NCBI GenBank assembly: GCA_045654805.1
Contig: JAZOOD010000066.1
Location: 77,795 to 141,794, forward strand
DNA length: 64,000 nucleotides
Direction: 5' to 3'
Origin: CAZNKU01 sp045654805
GTDB taxonomy: Bacteria > Bacillota > Clostridia > Monoglobales > Firm-18
The notes beneath the pieces were generated by a model, which had not been told where the DNA came from, did no database searches, and saw only the letters and a list, made by a program, of their open reading frames with translations. Shown here piece by piece: positions 24,310-34,186 of this stretch (the first letter of the stretch is position 1; each line of letters starts with the position of its first letter). The position numbers and the translations under genes were made by a program.

Positions 24310-25452
24310 TTATTGATTTTTTAAAATCTCTATTGCTTTTTCAAGCTGAGTATCCGTAACGCCGTCAAGCTCAACTGCATAGTCAGGCTCAATACCCTTT
24401 TCGTGGATATAATTACCATTTGGAGTAAAATATTTTTCTACCGTAACCTTTACTGCCGTATTGTCAGTAAGAGTTATAAGCTGTTGAACAACACCTTTTC
24501 CGTAGGTTTTTTTACCGACAATTACACCTCGGTTGTTATCCTTTACTGCACCCACTAAAATTTCCGATGCACTGGCGCTGTTTTCATTTGCCAAAACAAC
24601 TACAGGAAGGTCAATGCCGTCAATTTTTGATTTAACATAGTGTTTGTTATTATGTTTATCGGCAGTATAATATATAACATCGTCTTTTTCCAGAATACAG
24701 TCGGCAACAGCCTCAACAGCAGTGGTTATTCCTCCTCCGTTATTCCTTACGTCGATAATAAGACTTGTTATACCTTGTTTCATCAGTTCATCAAGCTGAT
24801 TTGTAAATTCCAACGCAGTATTTGTAGCAAATTGAGATATCGCCACGTACCCAATGTTGTTATCAATAATTTCCGAAGCTACGGAATCCACCTGAATACT
24901 CTTTCTGGTTATGGTCAAGTCCACTTCCTTGCCCGTAGATTTCTTTAAAATTGTAACTTCTGCATCGGTGCCTTCTTCGCCCTGAATGTTGTTTGTTGCC
25001 TCCTCAAGCTGTTCGCCCTTATACGCAACACCCTTAACCTTAGTAATAATGTCCCCTGCCTCTATACCTGCATTTGCCGCAGGTGAGTTTTCAAACACAT
25101 CTATTATAAGTAGTGTGTTATCCTCTGTATTATTTTGTACCGTCACACCTATACCGCAATACGAACTGTTTATAAGCTCATTAAATTCTTCAAGCTCCTT
25201 TTGAGTCATATACTCCGTATATGGGTCACCCAAAGATTTTACATATCCTTTAAGTGCGGCATCATATGCCTTATCCTTGTTATAATCTTCATAGTAATAC
25301 TCATCCAAAACGCTGATTACGGAATTAAGTCTTGCATCCCCGCCCGGCTTTATAAACAGCTTGCCGTTATAAAATGCCGAAGCAGTCATAAAGCTAAGTG
25401 ATGCGGTTATTATAACCGTTATTGCAATATTGTATATTTTTTTAGGACTCAT
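24310..25452 (-). CDS. C-terminal processing peptidase, S41 family (CtpA/CtpB-like)
   Basis: A secreted serine protease of 380 residues: signal anchor (IAITVIITASLSFMTASAFY), a short helical domain, a PDZ domain (CGIGVTVQNN, SPAANAGIEAGDIITKVKG), then the catalytic domain. The nucleophile Ser is in ENSASASEILVGA and the Lys in GKKTYGKGVVQQ, so the Ser/Lys dyad is intact. It lies downstream of ftsE-ftsX and an M23 hydrolase, an order also seen in Bacillus around ctpB, where the protease acts in sporulation signalling. A role in trimming a cell-wall or forespore protein is inference. Confidence 0.92.
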   Translation of the reverse strand: MSPKKIYNIAITVIITASLSFMTASAFYNGKLFIKPGGDARLNSVISVLDEYYYEDYNKDKAYDAALKGYVKSLGDPYTEYMTQKELEEFNELINSSYCGIGVTVQNNTEDNTLLIIDVFENSPAANAGIEAGDIITKVKGVAYKGEQLEEATNNIQGEEGTDAEVTILKKSTGKEVDLTITRKSIQVDSVASEIIDNNIGYVAISQFATNTALEFTNQLDELMKQGITSLIIDVRNNGGGITTAVEAVADCILEKDDVIYYTADKHNNKHYVKSKIDGIDLPVVVLANENSASASEILVGAVKDNNRGVIVGKKTYGKGVVQQLITLTDNTAVKVTVEKYFTPNGNYIHEKGIEPDYAVELDGVTDTQLEKAIEILKNQ

Positions 25453-25512
25453 TTTTGCACCTCCAATACCCGTTCAACTGCGGATGGGTTAAGTTCCGTC
25501 ACACTAAATATA

Positions 25513-25546
25513 CAAAACAGGGCGGAAACTTATGCCTCCGCACCTG
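25513..25546 (-). terminator. Terminator after the M23 hydrolase gene
   Basis: Minus strand: CAGGTGCGGA pairs with TCCGCCCTG (one bulge), then TTTTG, 17 bases after the stop. The protease gene downstream would need readthrough or its own promoter. Confidence 0.6.
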
Positions 25547-25562
25547 TATAATAATTTAAAAA

Positions 25563-26726
25563 TTATCCTATATATCCTAATGGGTCAACGGTTGCACCGT
25601 TTACAATTACTTCAAAATGAAGATGTGGCCCCGTGGAATAACCTGTACTGCCTACATAACCTATTGTGTCTCCTGCAAGTACGTACTGACCTACAGATGT
25701 TGCCATACTGCTCATATGTGCATATAATGTACATACTCCGCCCCCGTGGTCAATAACCACGTAATTACCATATGCGGAATTATATGTAGCTGTAATTACC
25801 GAACCGGATTCAGCCGCAATAATCTTTGCACCGTATCCTGCACCAATATCCATACCGGTATGAAGCTTTTCATAACCCAAAACAGGGTGCAGTCTCCATC
25901 CGTAGTATGAGGTGATAATTCTGCAGCTTGGAGTCGGCCATAGCATAGCACCGCCTGTGTAGGTTGGGGAACCTCCCTTTGAAAGACGGGCAATTTGAGC
26001 ACGGACCTTAGCTTCCTCTGCCTCTATTTCCTTAAGCTGAGCTTCAAGAGTGCTCTTGGAGCTGTTAATTTCCTTAATCATAGCATCACGTTTTGCCATT
26101 TTAGAATCAAGGTCAGATTTTTTAGCTTCCAATGATGTTTTGGAATCTACCTGTTCCTGTTTTAAAGCCTCAAGCTCATCTTTTTTATCCTGAATTTTCT
26201 GTTTTTCCTCTTTTAATTTTGCCGTAAGCTTGCTATCGTATTCAGAAATTTGTGTTACAATTTCAAGCCTTGCAAAAAAATCCCCTATGCTTTCTGCTGA
26301 AAGCAAGATTTCAAGATAACCCATAGAGCTGTTTTCATACATTACACGGACTCTGGTTTTATAAGCCTCATACTGTTCCTCCAAAGCTTTGGCAGCAGCA
26401 TCAAGCTCCTCTGCAACTGTATCAATATCACTTTGGATTTCATCTATTTTTGTATTAATTTCTGAAATTTCACCCTCAAGGACAGTTACCTGGTCATCAA
26501 GAGCCTTTTTTTCAGCCATTACAGAATCCTTTTGCTCATTAAGTTCATTTATTTCACTTTTTATTTCATTTTTGTCACTGCTTAAGTTTTGCTGTTTGTT
26601 CTGAAGGTCGGTCTTTTCATCCGCACTTGCATAATAATATACAACAGAAGAAAACAGCATAACAATCATAAGTACAGCCACCACAAGGGCGATTATTCTT
26701 TTTATCTTAGCTCCGATTTTAAACAT
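25563..26726 (-). CDS. Murein hydrolase, coiled coil plus M23 peptidase (CwlO/PcsB-like)
   Basis: An exported peptidoglycan hydrolase of 387 residues. Signal peptide or anchor (IIALVVAVLMIVMLFSSVVY), a long coiled coil at about residues 35-250 with heptads of K/E/L/D, then a LytM domain. Zinc ligands are visible: H and D in LHTGMDIGAG and HLHFE near the end. Start: two adjacent ATGs follow AAGGGGG; the second (ending at 26726) has the better spacing. Directly downstream of ftsEX, whose complex activates such hydrolases during division in Bacillus and Streptococcus, so it is the likely FtsEX partner. Confidence 0.9.
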   Translation of the reverse strand: MFKIGAKIKRIIALVVAVLMIVMLFSSVVYYYASADEKTDLQNKQQNLSSDKNEIKSEINELNEQKDSVMAEKKALDDQVTVLEGEISEINTKIDEIQSDIDTVAEELDAAAKALEEQYEAYKTRVRVMYENSSMGYLEILLSAESIGDFFARLEIVTQISEYDSKLTAKLKEEKQKIQDKKDELEALKQEQVDSKTSLEAKKSDLDSKMAKRDAMIKEINSSKSTLEAQLKEIEAEEAKVRAQIARLSKGGSPTYTGGAMLWPTPSCRIITSYYGWRLHPVLGYEKLHTGMDIGAGYGAKIIAAESGSVITATYNSAYGNYVVIDHGGGVCTLYAHMSSMATSVGQYVLAGDTIGYVGSTGYSTGPHLHFEVIVNGATVDPLGYIG

Positions 26727-26737
26727 CATATGCCCCC

Positions 26738-27637
26738 TTATACACGTAAATGACGCCTTATTGAAACGGCACTGCCTATTGCACCAAGCAAAACACCTAT
26801 ACCCGCAAACCACGCAAGCAACGGTAAAAATACCTGACCTACGGTACAGAACTTAATTGTGCCGAAAAGAGTAAAGTCCATTGAAACAAAATAGTTGTAT
26901 GCAAGTATAACAATTATAATGGAAATCAAAGCACCAACAAGGCCGATAACAATACCCTCCACAATGTATGGCCAGCTTATAAAGCTGTTTGTTGCACCAA
27001 GATATTTCATAATATTAATATCACGACGTCTTGCAAACAATGTGATTTTAATAGTATTGGAAATAATAAATACTGCAATAGCACTTAAAAATATCATAAA
27101 CCAAAAGCTGATATTTTTAATAATATTAGTAGCACTGACAAGTCTATTCATACTTGTCTGGTTGTCATTTACCTTTGCTACGCCGGTAATTTTTTCAATA
27201 TCTGCCGCCGTTTTATCTGCCAGAGTCAAGTCTACCAATGTAACCTTGTATGAATCCCTTATAGGATTATCGTCCTCAAGTCCGTCAAGAACTGATGAAT
27301 CCTCCCCAAGGTCCTCCTCGTAATCCTTAAGCGCCTTGTCGTTGGAATAAAATTCCACGGTATCTACATTATCTAACGCCTTTATCTTATTTGCAATATC
27401 CTGCATTTTTGTACTTTCAGGCTTTATGGATTCATCAATCCACGCACGGATTTCACATTCAGCCTCAAGCTGCTGGGCAATATAATTAATATTCATAGAA
27501 AACAGCAGGTAAAGACCAAATACCACAAGACTTGCAACAACGATAACCGTTGACGCCAAAGACATAAGTCCGTTTACTGTATAGCTTTTAACACCTTCGG
27601 ACACAAAATATTTGAAGTTACTGCTTTTCCTCATCAT
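26738..27637 (-). CDS. ftsX: Cell division protein FtsX
   Basis: Membrane subunit of the FtsEX complex, about 300 residues: a cytoplasmic N-terminus, a first membrane segment (STVIVVASLVVFGLYLLFSM), an extracellular domain at about residues 50-170 that contacts the hydrolase in known systems, then three C-terminal membrane segments of the MacB/FtsX type (FWFMIFLSAIAVFIISNTIK). AGGGAGG lies 5 bases before the ATG. The start lies 20 bases inside ftsE, so the two are coupled. Confidence 0.96.
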   Translation of the reverse strand: MMRKSSNFKYFVSEGVKSYTVNGLMSLASTVIVVASLVVFGLYLLFSMNINYIAQQLEAECEIRAWIDESIKPESTKMQDIANKIKALDNVDTVEFYSNDKALKDYEEDLGEDSSVLDGLEDDNPIRDSYKVTLVDLTLADKTAADIEKITGVAKVNDNQTSMNRLVSATNIIKNISFWFMIFLSAIAVFIISNTIKITLFARRRDINIMKYLGATNSFISWPYIVEGIVIGLVGALISIIIVILAYNYFVSMDFTLFGTIKFCTVGQVFLPLLAWFAGIGVLLGAIGSAVSIRRHLRV

Positions 27638-28313
27638 TGTATCCTCCCTTTTGTACATCTCGAATCATAGAACCGCCTTCAAGCTCTATTACGCGCTTTT
27701 GCATTTTATCAACAATATCCTTAGCATGAGTAATTATGATTACCGTTGTACCGCGTTTGTTAATAGCGTCAAACAGCTCCATAATTTCGTCCGCCGTAGC
27801 AGGGTCAAGGTTACCCGTAGGCTCGTCCGCAATCAAAACCGCAGGGTTATTAACCATAGCACGTGCAAGAGCAACCCTTTGCTGTTCACCGCCGGAAAGC
27901 TGATAAGGCATAGCCTTTGCCTTGTCGGAAATACCTACCATACTCAAAATTGCAGGTACTGCTCGGCGTATTTCCTTTTTAGACGCATTACGTATCTGCA
28001 TAGAAAATGCAACGTTTTCATACACCGTCTTGTTATTTAAAAGCCTAAAGTCCTGAAACACCATACCAATAGAACGTCTGTAATACGGAATATCCTTATT
28101 TTTAAGACTGCCAACATCTGTACCGTTAATAGTAATACTTCCGTCAGTCAGTTGTTCCTCCGCAAGCATAAGCTTTGTAAGTGTGGACTTACCCGCACCG
28201 GAAGAACCTATAATAAACACAAATTCGCCTTTTTCAATATAAAAGCTTACTCTGTCAAGAGCAAGAGTATTGGTTTTGTCGTACTTTTTACTTACGTCGC
28301 TGAAAAAAACCAT
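27618..28313 (-). CDS. ftsE: Cell division ATP-binding protein FtsE
   Basis: ABC ATPase driving FtsX, 231 residues. Walker A GSSGAGKSTLTKLM, Q-loop VFQDFRLL, signature LSGGEQQRVALARA, Walker B AVLIADEPTGNLD and switch His in IIITHAKD are all intact. The ATG ends at 28313, with AGAGGTGA upstream. It belongs to a unit with ftsX and the M23 hydrolase and follows the CdaR-type regulator by 12 bases. Confidence 0.96.
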   Translation of the reverse strand: MVFFSDVSKKYDKTNTLALDRVSFYIEKGEFVFIIGSSGAGKSTLTKLMLAEEQLTDGSITINGTDVGSLKNKDIPYYRRSIGMVFQDFRLLNNKTVYENVAFSMQIRNASKKEIRRAVPAILSMVGISDKAKAMPYQLSGGEQQRVALARAMVNNPAVLIADEPTGNLDPATADEIMELFDAINKRGTTVIIITHAKDIVDKMQKRVIELEGGSMIRDVQKGGYNDEEKQ

Positions 28314-28325
28314 CAAATCACCTCT

Positions 28326-29411
28326 TTACAGATTAATAGAGTCGGAATTAAGATACCTGTTAACCATCATAGCCACTTTAAAAACAATAGCATCATCAAA
28401 TTTTCTCAAATCCAGACCTGTAAGCTTATATATCTTATCCAGTCTGTATACAAGAGTGTTTCTGTGAACAAAAAGCTTTCTTGAAGCTTCGCTGACATTA
28501 AGATTGTTCTGGAAAAATTTCTGAATAGTTATTATTGTTTCTTCATCCAATATATCCAAAGAGCCTTTTTTAAACACCTCGTTAAGGAAAAGCTCGCAAA
28601 GCTTGGTAGGCAGCTGATATATAAGGCGTCCTATACCAAGATTATTATAGCTTATAATAGGCATATCTCCGTCAAAAACTCTGCCTACTTCCAAAGCAAC
28701 AACAGCGTCTTTGTAAGAACGGTTAATCTCCACAATATTGGAAACAACAGAGCCTATACCTACCCTGACACCTGTCATAAGTTCAGAACTTAACGTATCT
28801 ACGATTGTGGAGGCTGTCTGCTCCAATTCAGCAGGGGTAGTATTTTCTTCAATACTCTTAACCAATACAACGTCGGATTCATTCATACTTATAACAAAAT
28901 CCTTGTTTTTATCAGGGAAAAGCCCCCTTACCATTTCGTGAGCTGAAAATTCGTCATTATCAATACGAATTAAAAACGCAATGCGGTGAGCATCCACATT
29001 AAGATGCATAGTCTTCGCCTTAATATGTATATCGCCGGGCATAATATTGTCCTCAAGAATATTCTTGATAAGACTGTTTTTATCATATTTTTCATCATGA
29101 TACTGTTTAAGTTGTGAAAATGAAACGGACAAAACCTCCGTCATACTCTTTGCAAAGTCGTCATTGCCTCCGCAGAACACAACATATTCGGAACGATTGC
29201 GTACCCCTATGCGTCTGTATGTAACACCGTCTACTACAATAGAGTCTCCTATTTCCTTTGCCCTTGATGCAGCAAGCTCACGCACGGCACCGATTTCATT
29301 AACGTCTGTACAAGCGATAACTGTTGCACTTTCGTCGATGACACCTGCCTCTCTGCCAAGCATAGCCGCCTTCATCTGATGAATAACTGTTTGAAATAAT
29401 CTGTTTGCCAC
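28326..29411 (-). CDS. CdaR/PucR-type transcriptional regulator
   Basis: 361 residues. The N-terminus (DESATVIACTDVNEIG) resembles the putative sugar-diacid recognition domain of CdaR; a GGDEF-like middle follows. The C-terminal helix-turn-helix is of the PucR type (VSEASRKLFVHRNTLVYRLDKI). The GTG start has AGGAG 9 bases upstream. It is 12 bases upstream of ftsE and on the same transcript, so it may control the ftsEX-hydrolase genes or simply be co-transcribed; its ligand cannot be inferred. Confidence 0.85.
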   Translation of the reverse strand: MANRLFQTVIHQMKAAMLGREAGVIDESATVIACTDVNEIGAVRELAASRAKEIGDSIVVDGVTYRRIGVRNRSEYVVFCGGNDDFAKSMTEVLSVSFSQLKQYHDEKYDKNSLIKNILEDNIMPGDIHIKAKTMHLNVDAHRIAFLIRIDNDEFSAHEMVRGLFPDKNKDFVISMNESDVVLVKSIEENTTPAELEQTASTIVDTLSSELMTGVRVGIGSVVSNIVEINRSYKDAVVALEVGRVFDGDMPIISYNNLGIGRLIYQLPTKLCELFLNEVFKKGSLDILDEETIITIQKFFQNNLNVSEASRKLFVHRNTLVYRLDKIYKLTGLDLRKFDDAIVFKVAMMVNRYLNSDSINL

Positions 29412-29490
29412 AATAACACTCTCCTGTTCATAAGGATGATATTTATGCCGAATTTATAAAATTACCCATAAAAATACCTATACAATATAC

Positions 29491-29519
29491 ATAATACACC
29501 TTTTTTACATAAAAATCAA
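29491..29519 (-). promoter_or_regulatory. Sigma-A promoter of the CdaR-ftsEX unit
   Basis: Minus strand TTGATT, 17-base spacer, TATTAT, leaving a leader of about 75 nt before the GTG start. Confidence 0.6.
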
Positions 29520-29577
29520 TAAAAAAAATAAATATTTTTGTGATTTTTGTTAAATTATTGTGGATATTAAACATAAA

Positions 29578-29614
29578 AAGCAACCCGATAATAAGCATTT
29601 TACCGAGTTGCTTT
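29578..29614 (-). terminator. Terminator of the dcw cluster
   Basis: Hairpin AAAGCAAC/GTTGCTTT with a long imperfect loop, beginning 3 bases after the murG stop. The minus-strand tail is only moderately T-rich. Confidence 0.55.
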
Positions 29615-29616
29615 GT

Positions 29617-30705
29617 TTATTTTTTAAGTTTTTTAATTTCAGCATAAATTAAATCGTTGGCATTTCTTATACCCATTTTACCTGACAAAACTGCCATTTC
29701 TCTTCTTTTTACACAATTATTCATCAAATCATTAACAGTATCGCTGAATGTTTTGTGGTTAAGGTCCTTTTCCTCAATCATTACTGCGGCATTTTTATCA
29801 ACCAATGCCTTTGCATTAAAAAACTGATGATTATCCGTAACATTAGGGGACGGAATCAACACAGAGGGTTTACCAAGAGCATTAATTTCACTTACAGTAA
29901 TGGCACCAGCCCTGCACACAAGTAAATCTGCCGCCTGCATAACCTCATTCATATTATATATATACTTGACAACCTTAACTCCTTTTTTATCAACACCCTC
30001 AAGAGCCTTTAAAACTCCCTGATACTCTCTTTCTCCCGTTGCAAAGAGTACATTATACCTACCCTCAGGCATTGTCTTAATGTACTCCGTCATACTTTCA
30101 TTAAGACGTGTTGCCCCCAGACTTCCGCCAAAGGAAACCAAAAGGGGTTTTTCATCAAGTCCAAGCTTTGCTCTTGCCTGTTCATAAGTAAGGTCAAAAA
30201 GTTCCTGACGGACAGGATTGCCTGTAAGAACAATGTTTTTGGCTTTTTCAAACCTTTTTCTGCTGTCCTCAAAGCTTATGCACACAGTATCAACCTTACC
30301 GCTGAGCATTTTACTGGTCAACCCTGCAAAAACATTTTGTTCGTGTATAAGTGTGGGTATTTTCATAGATGATGCAGCAAAAAGCAACGGACCGGAAACA
30401 TAACCGCCTGTACCGATAACTATATCAGGCTTGAATTTTTTTATAATTTTACGGCATTTACCTGATGCACTCAATGCCTTTAAAACAGCAATTGCATTTT
30501 TTATTGTAAGTGCACGTTTAAAACCGCTTACTTCAATAAACTCAATGTTGTATCCGGACTTTGGCACAAGATTGCTTTCCATACCGTTTTTAGTACCCAC
30601 GAACAAAAATTCGCTGTCGGGCTCATATCCTTTAATAGTGTCGGCTATTGAAATGGCAGGGTTAATATGTCCTGCTGTTCCGCCTCCCGCAAGTAAAACA
30701 CGCAT
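29617..30705 (-). CDS. murG: UDP-GlcNAc:undecaprenyl-PP-MurNAc-pentapeptide transferase MurG
   Basis: Makes lipid II at the inner face of the membrane. 362 residues with the GT28 fold: GGGTAGHINPAISIA at the N-terminus, the IGTGGYVSGP region, and in the C-terminal half GGSLGATRLN and LVCRAGAITVSE with the UDP-GlcNAc-binding residues. GGGAGG precedes the ATG. It is the last gene of the cluster begun by mraZ. Confidence 0.97.
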   Translation of the reverse strand: MRVLLAGGGTAGHINPAISIADTIKGYEPDSEFLFVGTKNGMESNLVPKSGYNIEFIEVSGFKRALTIKNAIAVLKALSASGKCRKIIKKFKPDIVIGTGGYVSGPLLFAASSMKIPTLIHEQNVFAGLTSKMLSGKVDTVCISFEDSRKRFEKAKNIVLTGNPVRQELFDLTYEQARAKLGLDEKPLLVSFGGSLGATRLNESMTEYIKTMPEGRYNVLFATGEREYQGVLKALEGVDKKGVKVVKYIYNMNEVMQAADLLVCRAGAITVSEINALGKPSVLIPSPNVTDNHQFFNAKALVDKNAAVMIEEKDLNHKTFSDTVNDLMNNCVKRREMAVLSGKMGIRNANDLIYAEIKKLKK

Positions 30706-30725
30706 AACGTCAATTCCTCCCGATA

Positions 30726-31823
30726 TTATTTATTGCACTGTTTGGAAATATTAAGCATTATACCCATACAGCTCATTATAATCAAAAGAGCTGTTCCGCC
30801 GTAACTGAAAAATGGTAAAGGTATACCTGTAACCGGCATAGCAGACGTTACAACAGCAATATTCATAATTACCTGTAACGCCACAAGCGAAGTAATACCA
30901 ACGGCGATTAGCGACCCTTGTTTGTCCTTCGCGTTCATAGCGATTTTTATACCTCTGTAAACCAAAAAGGCAAACATAAGTATAACAACCAATGCTCCCA
31001 CAAAGCCAAATTCCTCACACCATATGGAAAATATAAAGTCATTTTGAGGCTCAGGAATGTACAAAAACTTTTGTCTGCTCTGCCCAAGACCAAGACCAAA
31101 CAGTCCTCCGCTGCCTATTGCGTAAAGTGACTGAATTACCTGATAACCGTCACCCAGCGGGTCTGCAAATGGGTCAAGGAAAGACAAAACTCTTGCACGT
31201 CTGTAATCTGACGTCATAACAAGAATAAAGGCAAGTGACACTACCGGGGCAGCCAAAGCCACAAGGTGCTTCCAGTTAACACCGCCCACAAAAAGCATTA
31301 TTACGCCAACACCCACTATAAGAACCGTGGCACTGAAGTGAGGCTGTACAATAAGCAATACTGCAGTTACACCTATAACAATAAGATTAGGAACCAAACC
31401 GCGGGTGAAAGTATCTATATACTTTTTATTCTTAGTTATAGACCCTGCAAGGTACAGTATAAGTGATACCTTTGCCACCTCGGAGGGCTGAAACTGGACA
31501 GGGCCCAGACGCAACCATCTCTGACCACCGTTTGCCTCCGCACCTGCTACGAGTACAAGCAAAAGCAACACAAACGTACCGATAATCATTATCCCTGACC
31601 ATTCCACCAATTTGTGATAATCAAATTTCGAAAAAAAGAACATTGCCACTATTGAAAGCACCGCCCATATAAGCTGACGCTTGATAAAATAATAAGCGTC
31701 ACCGCCTGTATATGCGGCATTTCGTGCAGATTCCGAGCTTGCAGACATAACCATAATAAGCCCAAATGCAAGCAGAGCAAATACGGTTATTAAAAAGTAA
31801 AAATCAATTTGCCCCTTTTTCAA
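30726..31823 (-). CDS. ftsW: SEDS peptidoglycan glycosyltransferase FtsW/SpoVE
   Basis: A polytopic lipid II polymerase, 365 residues, about ten membrane segments. SEDS landmarks: NGGQRWLRLGPVQFQPSE, GDGYQVIQSLYAIGSGG and GIPLPFFSYGG near the C-terminus. Translation appears to start at TTG with GGAG about 11 bases upstream. Its place between mraY and murG is that of spoVE in B. subtilis, so it could be the division enzyme, the spore cortex enzyme, or both; sequence alone does not decide. Confidence 0.93.
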   Translation of the reverse strand: MKKGQIDFYFLITVFALLAFGLIMVMSASSESARNAAYTGGDAYYFIKRQLIWAVLSIVAMFFFSKFDYHKLVEWSGIMIIGTFVLLLLVLVAGAEANGGQRWLRLGPVQFQPSEVAKVSLILYLAGSITKNKKYIDTFTRGLVPNLIVIGVTAVLLIVQPHFSATVLIVGVGVIMLFVGGVNWKHLVALAAPVVSLAFILVMTSDYRRARVLSFLDPFADPLGDGYQVIQSLYAIGSGGLFGLGLGQSRQKFLYIPEPQNDFIFSIWCEEFGFVGALVVILMFAFLVYRGIKIAMNAKDKQGSLIAVGITSLVALQVIMNIAVVTSAMPVTGIPLPFFSYGGTALLIIMSCMGIMLNISKQCNK

Positions 31824-31829
31824 AGCTAA

Positions 31830-32792
31830 TCACACTCCAACGCCAAAATATGCTAAAATACAAAATACAATTGTTACTGTTGTAAATACTAAAACTATCT
31901 TTTTTTCATTCCATCCGCACATCTCAAAATGATGGTGGATAGGACTCATTTTAAAAATTCTTTTGCCTGTCAATTTAAAGGAGGTAACCTGCATAATAAC
32001 AGACAGCGTTTCCACAAAATAAATTATGCCCGCAAGAACGAGTATAAACGGGTTATTAACCACCAACGCAAGTGCACCTACCGCACCGCCAAGCATCAGC
32101 GAGCCTGTGTCCCCCATAAACACCTTTGCCGGATTTTTATTAAACAGTAAAAAACCAAGCAAAGCACCAATAAGTGCAAAGCACAATATACATACCGAAG
32201 TCATATCTGCCATAGCCGATGTAACTACTGCAAAAAACATTATTACAACTATTGTTACAGAAGTTGCCAGCCCGTCTATACCGTCAGTAAGGTTAACCCC
32301 GTTGACCACCGCCAAAAGAACAAATATTGCAAATGGTACATAAAGCCAACCCATATTCCATGTCAAATTGGTAAATGGAACATCTATCACAACGGAAAGT
32401 AAGCCCTTTTCAATACCAACAAGGACAAATATTACAGACACTATTATCTGCAAAGCCAACTTTTGCCACGCCCTAAGGCCAAGGTTACGCTTAAGCACTA
32501 CCTTTATAAAGTCGTCCAAAAAGCCTACCACACCAAAGCCTAACGTACAAAACAACAAAAGGTACGATTTATAGTCCATAAACTTGTATGTTGCAACAAC
32601 AACTATGATTAAAGAAAGGATAAAAATTATTCCCCCCATTGTGGGTGTACCGCTTTTCTTTTCGTGCCATTTTGGTCCGATTTCAAGTATACTCTGTCCA
32701 AACTTAAGCTTTGTAAGTACAGGTATAAGTATTGGACCTAAAATTGCCGAAGCAACAAAGCCTATTAAAATTGTTACAGCAAAAATACTCAT
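31830..32792 (-). CDS. mraY: Phospho-MurNAc-pentapeptide transferase MraY
   Basis: Forms lipid I by linking phospho-MurNAc-pentapeptide to undecaprenyl phosphate. 320 residues with about ten membrane segments. The catalytic loops are present: KSGTPTMGGIIFI at the N-terminus, VNLTDGIDGLATS, VFMGDTGSLMLGG and the C-terminal HHHFE motif (MSPIHHHFEMCGW). It is 7 bases upstream of ftsW. Confidence 0.98.
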   Translation of the reverse strand: MSIFAVTILIGFVASAILGPILIPVLTKLKFGQSILEIGPKWHEKKSGTPTMGGIIFILSLIIVVVATYKFMDYKSYLLLFCTLGFGVVGFLDDFIKVVLKRNLGLRAWQKLALQIIVSVIFVLVGIEKGLLSVVIDVPFTNLTWNMGWLYVPFAIFVLLAVVNGVNLTDGIDGLATSVTIVVIMFFAVVTSAMADMTSVCILCFALIGALLGFLLFNKNPAKVFMGDTGSLMLGGAVGALALVVNNPFILVLAGIIYFVETLSVIMQVTSFKLTGKRIFKMSPIHHHFEMCGWNEKKIVLVFTTVTIVFCILAYFGVGV

Positions 32793-32799
32793 ATCAATT

Positions 32800-34173
32800 T
32801 CACCCTTTCAAAAATTCCTGCAAAGCAGAAGATACTTCCTCAAGCCTCATACCGCGGGATGCTTTAAATAAAATGACATCCCCGTCCTTTGCATATTTGC
32901 ACAAAAATTCCGACGCCTGTGCATTTGTTTCAAATTCATAAACATTTTGCATACCGCATTTTTTCGCCTCGTCAGCAATATACCCTGCGTCCTTGCCTAC
33001 GCACAAAAGGGTGTCCGCACCGCTTTGTGACGCATATCTGCCTACGATACGGTGATTATCTTCCGCAAAACTGCCCTGTTCTAACATATCACCAAGCACC
33101 GCTATACCCCTGCGGTTTTGGGAAAGGGATTTTAAAACATTCAATGAAGATTGCATAGAATCTGTACTTGCATTATAGCAGTCCTCAATCAGCTTTATGT
33201 TACCAATCTCAATTTCCCTTTGACGCATACCTGATGGTGTAAACATATTAACACCCTCGGCTATTTTTTCAACATCCATTCCAAAGTGCAGACCGCATAT
33301 TATTGACGCCATAGCGTTGTATATATGATGTTTTCCTACAATAGGCACATAAAACTCATATTCCGTTTTGTTAATGTTCAATTTAAAACTACTGCCCTTA
33401 TGGTCGCACGCAACATTATATGCTACAAAATCTGCATCTTCATTTTCAATTCCGTAATATATAACATTATGGGAAATATATTTTTTTGCACTCCACAAAA
33501 ATTTGTCATCACCGTTTAAAATAACAATGCCGTCTTTATCAAGACACTCCAAAACCTCAAGCTTAGCCTTTAAAATATTTTCCTGACTGCCAAGGTTGCC
33601 TATATGCGAAGTGCCGATATTTGTAATCACCGCCACCTGTGGCTTTGCAATTTTAGTAAGCCTGCTTATTTCACCAAGGTTGCTCATACCCATTTCCACA
33701 ACAGCCTTTTGGTGCGAACAGTCAAGTTGAAAAATTGTTAAGGGCACGCCAATTTCGTTATTAAAATTACCCTTTGTTGCAAAGGTGCTAAAGCCCTTTG
33801 AAATAACTGAGCTTAACATATCCTTTGTGCTGGTTTTACCAACACTGCCCGTTACGGCTATAACATCAACGTTAAGGATTGTTCGGTAAAATTCCGCAAT
33901 ATCTCTTATTGCCTTTTTTGTATCCTCTACACGAATTGCGGACTTGCCCACGGGTATTTCAACATCCTTTTCCACAACAGCACAGCTTCCTCCGTTTTTT
34001 AGGAAATCCGTTGCAAAATCGTTGCCGTCAGCACGTTCACCCTTTATTCCTATGAACATTGAACCGTCATAGGCTTCACGGCTGTCAGTTGTGACCCTAT
34101 TTATAAAAATGTCATCACCGATTAATTTACCGCCAATAAAGTCGGCAATATTCCCTATTGATATTTTATCCAA
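32800..34173 (-). CDS. murF: UDP-MurNAc-tripeptide:D-Ala-D-Ala ligase MurF
   Basis: Adds D-Ala-D-Ala to the UDP-MurNAc-tripeptide. About 457 residues: N-terminal Mur ligase domain, central ATPase with AVTGSVGKTSTKD, VVEMGMSNLGEI and the NAMASI segment, C-terminal domain with CYNASTDSM. I place the start at TTG ending at 34173, 7 bases after GGGTGAT; a GTG at 34182 has no usable site. It begins within 15 bases of the murE stop. Confidence 0.96.
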   Translation of the reverse strand: MDKISIGNIADFIGGKLIGDDIFINRVTTDSREAYDGSMFIGIKGERADGNDFATDFLKNGGSCAVVEKDVEIPVGKSAIRVEDTKKAIRDIAEFYRTILNVDVIAVTGSVGKTSTKDMLSSVISKGFSTFATKGNFNNEIGVPLTIFQLDCSHQKAVVEMGMSNLGEISRLTKIAKPQVAVITNIGTSHIGNLGSQENILKAKLEVLECLDKDGIVILNGDDKFLWSAKKYISHNVIYYGIENEDADFVAYNVACDHKGSSFKLNINKTEYEFYVPIVGKHHIYNAMASIICGLHFGMDVEKIAEGVNMFTPSGMRQREIEIGNIKLIEDCYNASTDSMQSSLNVLKSLSQNRRGIAVLGDMLEQGSFAEDNHRIVGRYASQSGADTLLCVGKDAGYIADEAKKCGMQNVYEFETNAQASEFLCKYAKDGDVILFKASRGMRLEEVSSALQEFLKG

Positions 34174-34186
34174 AATTATCACCCGT

